From: Zymogenus sp964542895
GTDB taxonomy: Bacteria; Desulfobacterota; Zymogenia; Zymogenales; Zymogenaceae
Direction: 5' to 3'
Length of the DNA: 64,000 bases
Assembly: GCA_964542895.1 (NCBI GenBank)
Contig: CAZIWT010000002.1
Coordinates: 9,525-73,524, forward strand
Shown: piece after piece, positions 25,657 to 32,872 of the stretch
Layout: every line of letters starts with the position of its first letter
Position numbering within the stretch: the first letter of the stretch is position 1
The notes under the pieces: generated by a model
What the model was told of the DNA's origin: nothing
Database searches by the model: none
Seen by the model: only the letters and a program-made list of their open reading frames with translations
Translations under genes and position numbers: made by a program

Positions 25657-26337
25657 CTATTCGCTCCCTTCTCCTTCCCCTTGATCCTCTGCGGTCTCCT
25701 CCCCTTCGGCCTCGCCCTCGCCCTCGATCTCTTCTTCAACCTCCTCTTCGACCTCTTCCTCGTACAGTTTGGGCGCAACCACAATGACTACGGTGTAGTT
25801 GACGCTCATCTCGGTCTGGCAGCCCTCTGGAAGCTTTATGTCGTTTAGGTGGATGGAATCTCCAATATTTAATTCGGAGACATCAACCTCTATATATTCC
25901 GGGATATTTGTCGGAAGGGCGGAGATATCCAGCTGTCTCCGGATCTCCTGTAAAATTCCACCCATCTTTACTCCCTCCGCCTTTCCTACGAAGTGTATCG
26001 GAACCTCGACGGTAAGTACCTTTTCCATATCTATCTTATGAAGATCGATGTGGATGTATTCGTGGGTCAGGGGGTGAATCTGGAGCTCCTTTAGAATAAC
26101 GATGTTGCCTTCAATCTTTTTTCCCCCTTCATCCTCCCCGACAATATTAAAGAAGGGATTTGTGGTTTCGAGTCCCCTCATGGTCATTCTAAAGTCGTGG
26201 GTGTTGGTCTTTATCATCACGGGTTCGGTTTTGTACCCGTAGATGATTCCCGGGACCATGCCGCTTGCCCTAAGCCTTTTGGCGGCCCCTTTCCCGACTG
26301 ATTCCCTTGTTGAAATTTTCAATTTTTCAATTTCCAT
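25657..26337 (-). CDS. rplY: 50S ribosomal protein L25, long (CTC) form
   Basis: 226 aa; ATG with AGGTGA upstream. Binds 5S rRNA. The N-terminal L25 domain (about 1-95: RESVGKGAAKRLRASGMVPGIIYG; LHPLTHEYIHIDLHKID-type block) is followed by the beta-rich CTC/TL5 domain (VPIHFVGKAEGVKMGGILQEIRRQLDI; LPEGCQTEMS). The C-terminal 40 residues are a very acidic Glu/Gly tail, common in the long form. Lies between prs and pth. Confidence 0.95.
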   Translation of the reverse strand: MEIEKLKISTRESVGKGAAKRLRASGMVPGIIYGYKTEPVMIKTNTHDFRMTMRGLETTNPFFNIVGEDEGGKKIEGNIVILKELQIHPLTHEYIHIDLHKIDMEKVLTVEVPIHFVGKAEGVKMGGILQEIRRQLDISALPTNIPEYIEVDVSELNIGDSIHLNDIKLPEGCQTEMSVNYTVVIVVAPKLYEEEVEEEVEEEIEGEGEAEGEETAEDQGEGEGSE

Positions 26338-26423
26338 CTCGTTTCACCTGTTTTTTGTAATAAATAAGGGCCTGAAAGCCCATTATAACACAACTAATAA
26401 GAGGTAGTGACTCTCTTTTTAAA

Positions 26424-27383
26424 TTATTTTCTTTTCGGATTTTTATAGAACAGCTCGCTAACGGATTTCCGCTTATGTACCCTCTTTATCGCTTCTCCAA
26501 AGAGTTTTGAGACCTTAAGCACCTTTGTCTTGCTCGATCTTTTTGCCTCTTCCCTCAGGGGGATGGTATTGGAGACTATGATCTCCTGCAATGGTGAATT
26601 GTTTATCCTTTCTACGGCAGGCCCCGAGAGGACGGGGTGCGTAAGGACGCCGTATACGTTCTTTGCTCCATTGTCATTCAGGGCTTCCGCGGCATTTACC
26701 AGCGTTCCCGCAGTATCGACCATATCGTCCAAGATAATCGCGTTCTGATCCCTTACATCACCTATGATATTCATCACCTCGGCGACGTTGGGTCCTTGCC
26801 TGCGCTTGTCTATTATGGCAAGCCCAACGCCGAGTCTCTGGGCGTATGCCCTCGCCCTTTCCACGCCGCCGGCGTCCGGGGAGACGATTATCATGTCCTT
26901 TCCGAACTTGTCCTTTAAATATTCGAGCATCACCGGAGAGGAGTATAGGTGGTCAACCGGGATGTTGAAAAAGCCCTGAATCTGTCCCGCGTGGAGTTCC
27001 ATGGAGATAACCCGCTGTGTCCCCGCGGCGATCAGGAGATCGGCAACCAGCTTTGCCGTGATGGGGGCCCTCGGAAAGACCTTCTTGTCCTGTCTGGCGT
27101 AGCCGTAATAGGGGATGACGGCGGTGATCTCCTCGGAAGACGCCCTCTTTAGGGCGTCAATCATGACGAGGAGCTCCATGAGGTTGTCGTTTACGGGGGG
27201 GGAGGTCGACTGTATGACGAAGACTTGCATTCCCCTTACGCTCTCGTGTATCTCCACAGAGCTCTCGCCGTCGGAAAAGGCGCCCACCTCCGCCTTTCCC
27301 AGAGGTATGCCCAGAAAATCGCATATCTCCTTGGCTATCTGCGGATTGGAGTTTCCGGTAAAGACTTTAATCTTCTTATTCAA
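26424..27383 (-). CDS. prs: Ribose-phosphate pyrophosphokinase
   Basis: 319 aa. Makes PRPP from ribose 5-phosphate and ATP for nucleotide, His and Trp synthesis. Motifs: FTGNSNPQIA at the N-terminus, GAFSDGESSVEI, the ATP-binding YYGYARQDKK, the catalytic flexible loop DKRRQGPN near residue 199, and the PRPP-binding loop ILDDMVDTAGT. The start appears to be TTG (preceded by AGGGA), since no ATG fits the N-terminal family border. The tRNA-Gln gene lies upstream in the same orientation, an arrangement also seen with prs in other bacteria. Confidence 0.96.
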   Translation of the reverse strand: MNKKIKVFTGNSNPQIAKEICDFLGIPLGKAEVGAFSDGESSVEIHESVRGMQVFVIQSTSPPVNDNLMELLVMIDALKRASSEEITAVIPYYGYARQDKKVFPRAPITAKLVADLLIAAGTQRVISMELHAGQIQGFFNIPVDHLYSSPVMLEYLKDKFGKDMIIVSPDAGGVERARAYAQRLGVGLAIIDKRRQGPNVAEVMNIIGDVRDQNAIILDDMVDTAGTLVNAAEALNDNGAKNVYGVLTHPVLSGPAVERINNSPLQEIIVSNTIPLREEAKRSSKTKVLKVSKLFGEAIKRVHKRKSVSELFYKNPKRK

Positions 27384-27474
27384 TTCTGTTCCCTGTCGAG
27401 ATCTGCCTTGTTTTTAAAATCTATCGGCCGTTTTGACCGCCGTTTTTCAATTTATCTGTTCAAGTAAATACGGT

Positions 27475-27549
27475 TGGCTGGGGTGGGAGGATTCGAACCT
27501 CCGAATGCGGGAGCCAAAGTCCCGTGACTTACCGCTTGTCGACACCCCA
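27475..27549 (-). tRNA. tRNA-Gln (anticodon TTG)
   Basis: 75 nt including an encoded CCA. Acceptor stem TGGGGTG/CACCCCA, anticodon stem-loop CGGGA-CTTTGGC-TCCCG with anticodon TTG, and T-arm GGTTCGAATCC are all intact. Located about 90 bp upstream of prs. Confidence 0.95.
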
Positions 27550-28092
27550 AGCTGTAAAAAAGTCGAGCGTCTGAATAACCTACTCGTCGTCCTGTTTATT
27601 CGAGGTGGGATTAGAGATACATTTTACCTCGACTCCACGAGCTTTTATTGATAGATTACCCGACGCATTCCATCGCTATTAATCTTCGCTATTGAACTTT
27701 ATCGGAACGAGCTTTAAGCCTCCTGAAATTGTCGCTGACCACTTTTGGAATCGATTGCCCGTCTTCTCATATTTTCATAAAAAAGTAAAAAAGTGCCACA
27801 GCGATATACTATATAGCCCTATCGAATTGGCCGTTACCCGATTTTTAATGATCAGGCGGATAACCGCCCGCTCAACAGCGATGATTTTCCAAAGGCAAGC
27901 GGCCGTAAGTAAATAATCGCCTCAAACAGCATCTCCAGCAAATAGAGACTTCCCGTCTGCATTCCCCCCTCTCCTTTCCCCCTGCATCCCGCTCTCCTTG
28001 CATCGCTTCCCCCCTTTTCACCTTGCCCCCGCTTCCCGATCCCGTTCTGCTGTTAACTTGGGCGGTCGATCAATTACGAATTTTCAAACAAT
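27550..28092. other. 543-bp gap, mostly featureless, with C-rich tract
   Basis: No protein-coding frame with a ribosome site or family resemblance on either strand. The right part (27961-28043) is a C-rich run on the plus strand (G-rich on the minus strand), of the same type as the G-rich tracts elsewhere in the window. A small GC hairpin-like stretch (CGGATAACCGCCCG) lies near 27857. Confidence 0.45.
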
Positions 28093-28404
28093 CTAATATT
28101 CGTCATCAAAACTTTTATCTGTTTCTTCCCTCTCTCCCGATGTTTCCCCCTTCTCAAGTTCGCTTTCGTACTCCTGCAGGACAACCTCTTCTATCATCTC
28201 CCTGGTCTTGTTATTGAGGGGATGGGCGGTGTCCCGAAAGGTTCCGTCTTTTCTCTTTTTGCTCGGCATGGCAACAAAGAGTCCATTGTTTCCGTTGATG
28301 ATCTTAAGGTCGCGAATGATGAAACAATCGTCGAACGTTATGGTTGCGTACGCTTTCAATCTCTCCTCACCTACTGGAAAAACTCTGACCTCTGTAATCT
28401 CCAT
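28093..28404 (-). CDS. spoVG: SpoVG family RNA/DNA-binding regulator
   Basis: 103 aa from the ATG preceded by GGAGG. The first 84 residues match the SpoVG family: EITEVRVFPVGEERLKAYATITFDDCFIIRDLKII, then GLFVAMPSKKRKDGTFRDTAHPLN. The acidic tail is variable. SpoVG proteins bind nucleic acids and act as post-transcriptional or transcriptional regulators; outside Firmicutes they are frequent in deltaproteobacteria, where the gene precedes ispE and prs-type genes as here. The ispE gene lies about 70 bp away in the same operon direction, upstream of this gene. Confidence 0.95.
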   Translation of the reverse strand: MEITEVRVFPVGEERLKAYATITFDDCFIIRDLKIINGNNGLFVAMPSKKRKDGTFRDTAHPLNNKTREMIEEVVLQEYESELEKGETSGEREETDKSFDDEY

Positions 28405-28475
28405 TGATGCCTCCATAGCCTTGTGTTAGTTGAAAAACAATCTTAAGTTGAAAACTATTGAATTCGTTAAAACAG

Positions 28476-29408
28476 TCAATAAAAGAGATTTTGCGCTAAA
28501 AAAACTTTCCATTCTTGGTTTGAACGTATCTCTTCAAACGCCCTTTTTGCCACGACCTGATCTTCGAAGATGCCGAAAACGGAAGACCCGCTGCCGGTGA
28601 GCATAGACTTTAAGGAGCCGAGCTTCTCAAGCTCCCCTTTGATCCGGCTCACATCGGGAAGATAAATATTGTCTTCCCCTCCCTTCCCCTCATCTCCCAC
28701 CCCTCTCTCTCGGCCATCATTTTTGCCATTATCAATTGGCCCGGCCCCCACCACGGTCTCGAAGTCGTTTGACATCCCCTTAACAAGACCTTCAAGAGTT
28801 CCATTAAACGTCGGAATAATAATACTTTTTTTATTGAATGTCAACCCTAAATCAATTTTTTTGTATGCCAATTTTGTGGAAACCGAGCCGGGCGGCTTGA
28901 CAACAACCATCCACGTTTTTGGGATTTCCTCGATCTTTTTGACATTTTCTCCCGTGCCGGTGACGAGCGCCGGGGAGCCGAAGATAAAAAACGGCACATC
29001 GGACCCGATTTTCATCCCGACGGCGAGGAGCTCGTCTTTGCCGAAGCCGAGGCTCAAATGCTCGTTCAGCTTGAGCATCACCGAGGCGGCGTTGGAGCTG
29101 GCCCCACCGAGGCCCGATTCCAACGGGATGGTCTTTTCTATATTCACCCTTACGCCCACATCGACCTTCGCCTCTTTGAGGAGGGCCTCGACGGCCCTGT
29201 AGACCGTGTTTAAAGGGCCACCGGGAACCTCTTTGTTGTCGGACTCGACGGCTATTCCTTTACCTTCGAAGGAAACGGTGATCCGGTCGTATATGTCTAC
29301 GGTGCTCATTACCGTTGCGATCTCGTGGTAGCCGTTGGGGAGCTTTTCCCCTACCCTGAGGAAATAGTTCACCTTGGCGGGCGACTTGAACGTCAGGGAA
29401 TCAGACAC
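28476..29408 (-). CDS. ispE: 4-diphosphocytidyl-2-C-methyl-D-erythritol kinase
   Basis: 310 aa GHMP kinase of the MEP isoprenoid pathway. Start is GTG with GGGAGG upstream, overlapping the engB stop by 8 bp. Motifs: SPAKVNYFLRVGEKLPNGYHE, ATP loop IPLESGLGGASSNAA near residue 95, IGSDVPFFIFG, and C-terminal LTGSGSSVFGIF. A low-complexity Gly/Asp/Glu insertion (about 221-247, GRERGVGDEGKGGEDN) interrupts a surface region between conserved blocks; it is encoded by a G-rich tract like those in pth and the histidine kinase. Confidence 0.95.
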   Translation of the reverse strand: MSDSLTFKSPAKVNYFLRVGEKLPNGYHEIATVMSTVDIYDRITVSFEGKGIAVESDNKEVPGGPLNTVYRAVEALLKEAKVDVGVRVNIEKTIPLESGLGGASSNAASVMLKLNEHLSLGFGKDELLAVGMKIGSDVPFFIFGSPALVTGTGENVKKIEEIPKTWMVVVKPPGSVSTKLAYKKIDLGLTFNKKSIIIPTFNGTLEGLVKGMSNDFETVVGAGPIDNGKNDGRERGVGDEGKGGEDNIYLPDVSRIKGELEKLGSLKSMLTGSGSSVFGIFEDQVVAKRAFEEIRSNQEWKVFLAQNLFY

Positions 29409-29991
29409 CTACGACCTCCCTTATCTTGGACCAGAGCTTCTCCTTTCCGGTACCCTTGAGAGATGAGAAGACCACGATGTCATCCGGCCTGCATCCGAGG
29501 GTCTCGGCTATCTTTGCCAGCTGGCCTTTGACTTTATTTTTCTTCTCCTTGTCCGCCTTTGTGGCCACGACGAGGGAAGGGATATCGTTTTCCTTTAACC
29601 ACAGGAGGAAGGAGAGCTCCTCCTCTTCCGGTCCCCGCCTTATATCGACTATTACGACGACGAGCTTGAGGGCCTCGTTTCCCGTGAGATATTTTTCCAC
29701 CATGGGGCGCCACGATCTCCTCATCTCAACCGGGACCTTGGCGTAGCCGTAGCCCGGGAGGTCGACGAAGACGAGCTCGTCATTGATGTTGAAGAAGTTT
29801 ATCTCCCTCGTCCTGCCGGGCGTTGAGGATGTCCTGGCGAGCTTCTTTCTCCCTACGATACTGTTGATCAGGGACGATTTCCCCACATTGGAGCGCCCCG
29901 AAAAGGCCACCTGGGGCCTATCTTTAAACTCCCTTAAAAAGTCGCCCGGGTCCGTCGCCCCCATGATAAACTCGGCCTTTTTGATTTTCAT
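29401..29991 (-). CDS. engB: Ribosome biogenesis GTP-binding protein EngB/YsxC
   Basis: 196 aa. Small GTPase needed for 50S subunit assembly. G1 SGRSNVGKSSLIN, G2 SSTPGRTREINFF, G3 FVDLPGYGYAKVP, G4 VATKADKEKK and G5 FSSLKGTG are present in order. The 3' end overlaps ispE; the THEP1-type gene lies 11 bp upstream, forming one operon with engB-ispE-spoVG. Confidence 0.96.
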   Translation of the reverse strand: MKIKKAEFIMGATDPGDFLREFKDRPQVAFSGRSNVGKSSLINSIVGRKKLARTSSTPGRTREINFFNINDELVFVDLPGYGYAKVPVEMRRSWRPMVEKYLTGNEALKLVVVIVDIRRGPEEEELSFLLWLKENDIPSLVVATKADKEKKNKVKGQLAKIAETLGCRPDDIVVFSSLKGTGKEKLWSKIREVVGV

Positions 29992-30002
29992 GGCTAAAAC
30001 TC

Positions 30003-30599
30003 TTAATATTTTTGCCCGGTCCTAAACATAACTTCCCAAATCTCATCCAACAGGACGTCCCTGTTCAACCGTGTGATCTCAAAGAGCCTGACGTCCCCCC
30101 GGCGCTTTATGCCGGTTATGAAATCGTCTCCCGCGGATTTCTTGGAGACGGTGGCGACCACCGTTCCGGCACAGTCCATTGCCCCCAAGACGGCGCTTTT
30201 AAATTTCTCCGACAGACATTCCATCTTTCCTATCTCGTCTATTATCGTAATATCGGGGCCTTTCAAAATAGATGGGACGGCGACCTCATCGATGTTTTTC
30301 AAAAAAACGGTGTAGCTCCCCATCCTGGCGAAATCAGCGCTTGAACCCTTTTCCGCGCTCGATGCGGTCGATTTTACCGCCAGCGGGACCCTCTTGGAGC
30401 CGGCGCCGAAGGGGACCGTTATTATGTCGAATCCCACCCTCCCCCTGTCGCCCCTGACCTCTATTGTGACAAAGCCGGATTTTTCGCCCTCGATTTTGTC
30501 GATGAGATCGATGATCAGGGTAGTCTTCCCGGAGCCGGGGAGTCCAGTGATGAGGATGTGTCGCCGCCGATCTCCTTGATCTTCTCTCGTTTTTTCCAT
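30003..30599 (-). CDS. THEP1-type nucleoside-triphosphatase
   Basis: 198 aa P-loop NTPase. Walker A ITGLPGSGKTTLI near residue 17, RGDRGRVGFDII (a THEP1 hallmark segment), Walker B-like IIDEIGKMECLSEKFKSAV, and the C-terminal VRLFEITRLNRD pattern. Family members hydrolyse NTPs, cellular role unsettled. First gene of the THEP1-engB-ispE group. No strong ribosome site. Confidence 0.9.
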   Translation of the reverse strand: MEKTREDQGDRRRHILITGLPGSGKTTLIIDLIDKIEGEKSGFVTIEVRGDRGRVGFDIITVPFGAGSKRVPLAVKSTASSAEKGSSADFARMGSYTVFLKNIDEVAVPSILKGPDITIIDEIGKMECLSEKFKSAVLGAMDCAGTVVATVSKKSAGDDFITGIKRRGDVRLFEITRLNRDVLLDEIWEVMFRTGQKY

Positions 30600-31001
30600 T
30601 CGTTTCAGTTGATGTTTATAGGTAAATTCCGAGGCGGATGATGCGGTCTTAAAACAGCCAGCGTCGATAGAATATTGAAGTTGGCTTCTACCGTGGGATG
30701 CCTTGAGTTCGAAAACATCTTGGATCGACCGAGCAGGCCGACAATATGGAATTGAAACGGGGATTCGCTCTCAACGTCGACTTTCCACAGCTCCAAAAGA
30801 ACCCTGATTCGAGATAGTATTGGACGCCGGGGGGCGGCCGAATACGGCTGTAATGATAGAATCTTTAAGCTTCTAAATGACTTTGAAGTTATGTAATCGG
30901 TCATAACAAAAGACCGGCGGTCAAGATCTCGTTGAACGGTCTTTTGAAAACAATATATACTATAAAGCAAGAAGCTTACCTGCTCCCAATGTCAATATAA
31001 G

Positions 31002-31024
31002 AAGAGCCGCTAAAACCGGCTCTT
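31002..31024. terminator. Hairpin, probable terminator
   Basis: AAGAGCCG (31002-31009) pairs perfectly with CGGCTCTT (31017-31024) around a 7-nt loop. A-rich on the left and T-rich on the right, so it could end transcription from either strand. On the minus strand it lies downstream of the bS22-like gene. Confidence 0.55.
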
Positions 31025-31132
31025 TAGAGAGTTACTGAAAGACACATTGGAGGTAGCATTGACTACATATGCAAATCCTGCCTTTTGCCCCGCCCGCCCG
31101 TCTCTGCCGCCATTAGGTTACGTTGTCGGCAT

Positions 31133-31226
31133 CCCCCTGAAGATTACTTTATCGCCCCCCCCAAATATGTTACCGGCCTTACCCTTGAAATTACTTTGCC
31201 GCTCTCCCCAAATATTGCCAAGCCTC
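31133..31226. repeat. Two-copy imperfect tandem repeat, about 48 bp
   Basis: Copy 1 starts CCCCCTGAAGATTACTTT (31133) and copy 2 CCCTTGAAATTACTTT (31182); both continue with a C-run, CCCCAAATAT and a GCC-ending block. Non-coding, just downstream of the bS22-like gene. Confidence 0.5.
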
Positions 31227-31296
31227 CATTTCAAAAGTATCAGACGGGGCACGGAACAGCCCGCGTTCCTAAAACCAGCGTCCCCGCCCCTAGGGA

Positions 31297-31395
31297 CTAC
31301 CTGCCCCTCCTGCGCTTGTGCCGCATCTTGTCGCGAAGCTTTTTATACTTGTGCTTTCTCATCTTCTTCCTGCGCTTTTTAATCACACTTCCCAA
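31297..31395 (-). CDS. bS22-like / AURKAIP1-COX24-domain small ribosomal protein
   Basis: A 32-codon gene starting at TTG, with a strong GGAGG 7 nt upstream. The product begins MGSVIKKRRKKMRKHKYKK and ends RHKRRRGR: almost entirely Lys, Arg and His. This matches the bacterial AURKAIP1/COX24 family (mycobacterial bS22 begins MGSV-KKRRKRM-KKKHRK), a tiny 30S-associated protein related to mitochondrial mS38. It is usually missed because of its size and non-ATG start. Monocistronic, upstream of a long non-coding stretch; located near the translation-related group engB/prs/pth/rplY. Confidence 0.88.
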   Translation of the reverse strand: MGSVIKKRRKKMRKHKYKKLRDKMRHKRRRGR

Positions 31396-31562
31396 AAGTT
31401 TACCTCCAAAATTAAGATAATCTAAACTTTTATCAAAATAAGACTGAAAATTCAAGCTATTTCTGTGAAAAACGAAAAAAAATTCCTTTTGCCTTTTGTG
31501 TAAGGAATATCAAAAATCATACAAAAAACAAATTTTTTTACTATATTTATACAATTAATCGG

Positions 31563-31591
31563 TTGACACCTCACCTTATATCTGGTAGATA
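31563..31591 (+). promoter_or_regulatory. Promoter of the alpha/beta hydrolase gene
   Basis: -35 TTGACA (31563-31568), 17-bp spacer, -10 TAGATA (31586-31591), about 70 bp before the ATG. The -10 is embedded in a palindrome (see next entry). Confidence 0.7.
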
Positions 31592-31629
31592 ATTTATCTA
31601 ACAAATCATCTATATTGTATGTTTGTTAG
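31586..31629. promoter_or_regulatory. Palindromic operator region over the -10 box
   Basis: Two overlapping inverted repeats. The first is TAGATAATTTATCTA (31586-31600), a perfect 7-bp-arm palindrome covering the -10. The second is CTAACAAA (31598-31605) and TTTGTTAG (31622-31629), perfect 8-bp arms with a 16-bp spacer, downstream of the start of transcription. The layout suggests binding of a dimeric repressor; no regulator gene is adjacent. Confidence 0.6.
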
Positions 31630-31662
31630 CTGTTTTTTTGGATCTGAGCAGAGTGGAAAAAT

Positions 31663-32523
31663 ATGATATTTAGAAGAAAAAAAGAGATTAAGTGCTCAAC
31701 TGCGGGAGAAAACGACGAGCTTAGAACGGTCGAAATCGACGGGCTGACCATCTCGTACAAGATCAGCGGCTCCGGGCCGCCCCTCGTCTTCTTCCACGGC
31801 TGGATAGGACACGAGGACACGTTCGGCCTTTGTCACGAGGGTTTCGGCCGCCACTTCACCGTCTATCGTCCCGCCTGGCCCGGGTACGGCGGAAGCACCC
31901 CGATGCGCGGCTTTACCATCGAGGATTTCGTTGAGGTGGGGAGAAAATTCATGGACAAGCTGGGTTTGAAAAAAGTCACCCTCATAGGAAATTGCCTCGG
32001 AGGTAACGTGGCGATGGAGTTCGCCCAGCGCCATCCGGAATATCTGTCGAAAATGATCTTGATCGAGACCCACGCGTACTTCCCGAACTACCTCTATCCC
32101 CTCCTGACGCCGGGGCTGGGGGCGTTCATATACTGGTTCGTTTTCAAGAACATGACGATGTTTAACGTCCTCAACTCCTTTATGCCCATTCAGCAGAAGG
32201 ACATAAGCGACGACTTCCCCTACACCTGGGAGGGATTCGAGAGAACGCGCATAAGGAGCGCCCTCGGCTTTTTGAGGGCGGTCTACAAGTACTCCAAGAA
32301 GACGGGTGACGATTACGTCGACAACTACAAGGCGGACGTGCCGATCCTTTACGTCGAGGGGGGAAAGACGTTCGGGCCCGTGGGCACCTTTTCTCAGAAG
32401 GTCAGGGAGCACTTCGATAACACCGAGATAGTCTCACTGCCGGAGGCGGAGCACAACCCGGTGTGTGAGAAACCGGAGATATTCAACGAGCGTGTCCTCA
32501 AGACGATGGGGTTTGACTCCTAA
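31663..32523 (+). CDS. Alpha/beta-hydrolase fold protein with Cys nucleophile
   Basis: 286 aa. Oxyanion-hole motif VFFHGWIGHEDTF, then the nucleophile elbow IGNCLGGNVA in which Cys111 replaces the usual Ser (G-x-C-x-G), a loose cap region with hydrophobic helices (PLLTPGLGAFIYWFVFKNMTMF) and the C-terminal catalytic His in LPEAEHNPVCEKPE. An acidic residue (in VPILYVEGG or near it) would complete the triad. Cys at the elbow is known in dienelactone hydrolases, but the rest does not look like that family; many Cys variants are poor hydrolases. Transcribed alone from a palindrome-controlled promoter, so expression is likely switched. Substrate unknown. Confidence 0.85.
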   Translation: MIFRRKKEIKCSTAGENDELRTVEIDGLTISYKISGSGPPLVFFHGWIGHEDTFGLCHEGFGRHFTVYRPAWPGYGGSTPMRGFTIEDFVEVGRKFMDKLGLKKVTLIGNCLGGNVAMEFAQRHPEYLSKMILIETHAYFPNYLYPLLTPGLGAFIYWFVFKNMTMFNVLNSFMPIQQKDISDDFPYTWEGFERTRIRSALGFLRAVYKYSKKTGDDYVDNYKADVPILYVEGGKTFGPVGTFSQKVREHFDNTEIVSLPEAEHNPVCEKPEIFNERVLKTMGFDS

Positions 32524-32872
32524 ATATAAGCCGAAAGTTCCGGTCCGGTTTTGGGGTTTGACGCCTAAAAGTAGATCGACTGTTCGGGTATTGTGTCGTT
32601 TTTTGGGGTGTTCTGCGCCATAAATTCCTTTAAAAAAGCTCGCCGCATTATTTTCCCATAGTTACCCCGGCCCGATTACTCAACTAATACCCCAACGGTT
32701 TTTCGTAGGCCACTTTATCTCGCCGGCATATCCGTGGAAATCCGTGTCTTGTCTCGAAGGCGCTGGGGGATGAGGGGTCCGGCAGACAGATCTGTATTAA
32801 GAAAAATAGTGCGGCGGCGTAAAACGACATCACGTCTTTTTATTAAAAAGACCGGCGGGAATCTGATGGGTG
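32524..32872. other. 349-bp convergent intergenic region
   Basis: Contains a 17-bp near-copy (GGGGTTTGACGCCTAAA at about 32554) of the last bases of the hydrolase gene (GGGGTTTGACTCCTAAA at about 32508), a short direct duplication. A weak hairpin (AAAACG ... CGTCTTTT near 32823) may end the minus-strand RiPP/ligase transcript. Nothing else supported. Confidence 0.4.

Larger units (their letters stand above)
30600..31296. other. 697-bp non-coding region with hairpins and a short tandem repeat
   Basis: A 121-codon minus-strand frame crosses it but lacks a ribosome site and reads like random sequence. Visible structure: a long-loop inverted repeat AAAAGACCG ... CGGTCTTTT (about 30909-30945), the hairpin at 31002-31024 and a two-copy tandem repeat at 31133-31226. 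A structured RNA is possible but I cannot match one. Confidence 0.45.

Noticed and set aside
27692..28217. Short plus-strand frames between tRNA-Gln and spoVG
   Set aside because: No ribosome sites and random-looking composition; partly the C-rich tract.
30605..30970. 121-codon minus-strand frame
   Set aside because: No ribosome site, no family resemblance, irregular codon use; it lies in a region with hairpins and looks non-coding.
31133..31226. CRISPR-like array
   Set aside because: Only two imperfect tandem copies with no spacers; no cas genes in the window.
31047..31420. Plus-strand frames opposite the bS22-like gene
   Set aside because: Pyrimidine-rich shadow frames (Pro/Ser/Cys-rich) of the minus-strand gene and the tandem repeat.
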